Assembly: GCA_002405995.1 (NCBI GenBank)
Contig: DHMW01000098.1
Coordinates: 1 to 12,853, forward strand
Reading direction: 5' to 3'
Origin: Oscillospiraceae bacterium UBA4632
GTDB lineage: Bacteria > Bacillota > Clostridia > Oscillospirales > Oscillospiraceae
Length of the DNA: 12,853 nucleotides
In this document: in pieces, positions 12,125 through 12,853 of the stretch
Layout of the letters: each line of letters begins with the position of its first letter
Position numbering within the stretch: the stretch's first letter is position 1
Position numbers and translations under genes: made by a program
The notes under the pieces: model-generated
The model's input: only the letters and a program-made list of their open reading frames with translations
Told to the model about the DNA's origin: nothing
Databases searched by the model: none

Positions 12125-12853
12125 TTACCAGCCGAGCTTGGTCATGGCATCGTCCACCGCCTTGATGACGATGTCGATCTCCTGCTCGTTAACGATCAGC
12201 GGCGGCACGAAGCGCAGCACGTTGCCGTTGGTATTGTTGATGAGAACGTTGCTGTCCTTGAAGCACAGGTCAACGACCGGCTGGCCGGAGGGATGGTTCA
12301 GCTCGATGCCGTCGATCAGGCCGAGGCCGCGGATCTCCTTGACGGCGGCGGGGTGATTCTTCTCGATGACCTTGTGCATCTGGTCGCGGAAGTACTCGCC
12401 CATCTTGCGGGAGTTCTCGATCACACCGCCGTTGATCATCACGTCGAGCGTGGTCTCCGCCAGCGCGCAGGCGAGCGGGCCGCCGGCGAAGGTGGAGCCG
12501 TGGGTGCCGGGCGTCAGGGTGAAGGCAGCCTCGCCGCGGGCGCAGACAGCGCCGATGGGCACGCCGGAGCCGAGCGCCTTCGCCATGGAGCAGGTATCCG
12601 GCTCCACGCCGTAGTTCTGGTGCGCAAACAGCTTGCCGGTACGGCCGGAGCCGACCTGAACCTCGTCGAACATCAGCAGGATGCCCTTCTCGTCGCACAG
12701 CTCGCGCAGGCCCTGCAGGAACTCCTTGGAGGCGGGACGCACGCCGCCCTCGCCCTGAACGGGCTCGGTCAGGATCGCGCAGACGTACTCATCCATAATG
12801 TCCTTGACAGACTGGAGGTTGTTGAACTCGGCATAGCGGAAGCCGGAGGGCAG
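12125..12853 (-). CDS. argD: Acetylornithine/ornithine-type class III aminotransferase, 5' end missing
   Basis: The visible 242 residues are the C-terminal part of a class III PLP aminotransferase; the frame is open to the right edge, so about 155 residues lie outside (family about 400). Seen are EPVQGEGGV, FDEVQVGSGRTG (Asp63 and Gln66 of the fragment, PLP contacts), SMAKALGSGVPIGA with Lys92 as the expected Schiff-base lysine, HGSTFAGGPLACA, GLGLIDGIEL and VLRFVPPLIV near the end. The pattern best fits acetylornithine transaminase ArgD, which moves the amino group of N-acetylornithine to 2-oxoglutarate in arginine synthesis. Ornithine or another omega-amino aminotransferase is possible. An internal ATG at 12796 is not the start because coding sequence continues upstream of it. 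It lies in the same direction as the nhaC operon but is separated by structured DNA and a promoter. Confidence 0.85.
   Translation of the reverse strand: MPSGFRYAEFNNLQSVKDIMDEYVCAILTEPVQGEGGVRPASKEFLQGLRELCDEKGILLMFDEVQVGSGRTGKLFAHQNYGVEPDTCSMAKALGSGVPIGAVCARGEAAFTLTPGTHGSTFAGGPLACALAETTLDVMINGGVIENSRKMGEYFRDQMHKVIEKNHPAAVKEIRGLGLIDGIELNHPSGQPVVDLCFKDSNVLINNTNGNVLRFVPPLIVNEQEIDIVIKAVDDAMTKLGW

Overview
The window is GC-rich chromosomal DNA of a Firmicute, most likely a Clostridia or Oscillospiraceae-type anaerobe. That assignment is an inference from strong AGGAGG-type ribosome sites, an FMN riboswitch controlling an ECF-type RibU, and Firmicute-typical families (SLH repeats, the YnbB-like PLP enzyme, a YoqJ/YpsA-like SLOG protein, a clostridial-type ornithine racemase next to NhaC). 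No mobile element, tRNA, rRNA or CRISPR array was seen.

Left part (1-3900): a promoter at the left edge fires out of the window. A small membrane-anchored protein with three SLH repeats is encoded on the minus strand. Divergent from it is a collagen-like protein with 52 uninterrupted Gly-X-Y triplets, followed by a family-2 glycosyltransferase with a TPR tail. The glycosyltransferase may modify the collagen-like protein or a related surface protein. After a terminator comes an unrecognised helical protein, translationally coupled (ATGA overlap) to a YnbB/methionine-gamma-lyase-like PLP enzyme.

Middle (5164-8493): a DMT/EamA transporter (+) converges on a cyclase-family hydrolase (-) across a shared hairpin. 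Upstream of the cyclase is an SLOG-fold protein (-). Its near-consensus promoter lies back to back with the promoter of an FMN riboswitch and ribU (+). The leader contains an anti-Shine-Dalgarno segment that could pair either with the riboswitch P1 strand or with the ribU ribosome site, which suggests translational control.

Right part (8494-12853): a compact minus-strand operon runs nhaC, then an ornithine-racemase-like gene, then a SAM methyltransferase, with gaps of 25 and 3 nt. It is driven by a recognisable promoter and ends at a hairpin shared with ribU. Upstream lies a 380-nt gene-free gap whose right part is densely structured, followed by the 3' two thirds of an argD-like aminotransferase that runs off the window. 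Racemase, antiporter and aminotransferase together suggest local ornithine or related amino-acid metabolism, but the downstream D-ornithine reductive genes are not in view.
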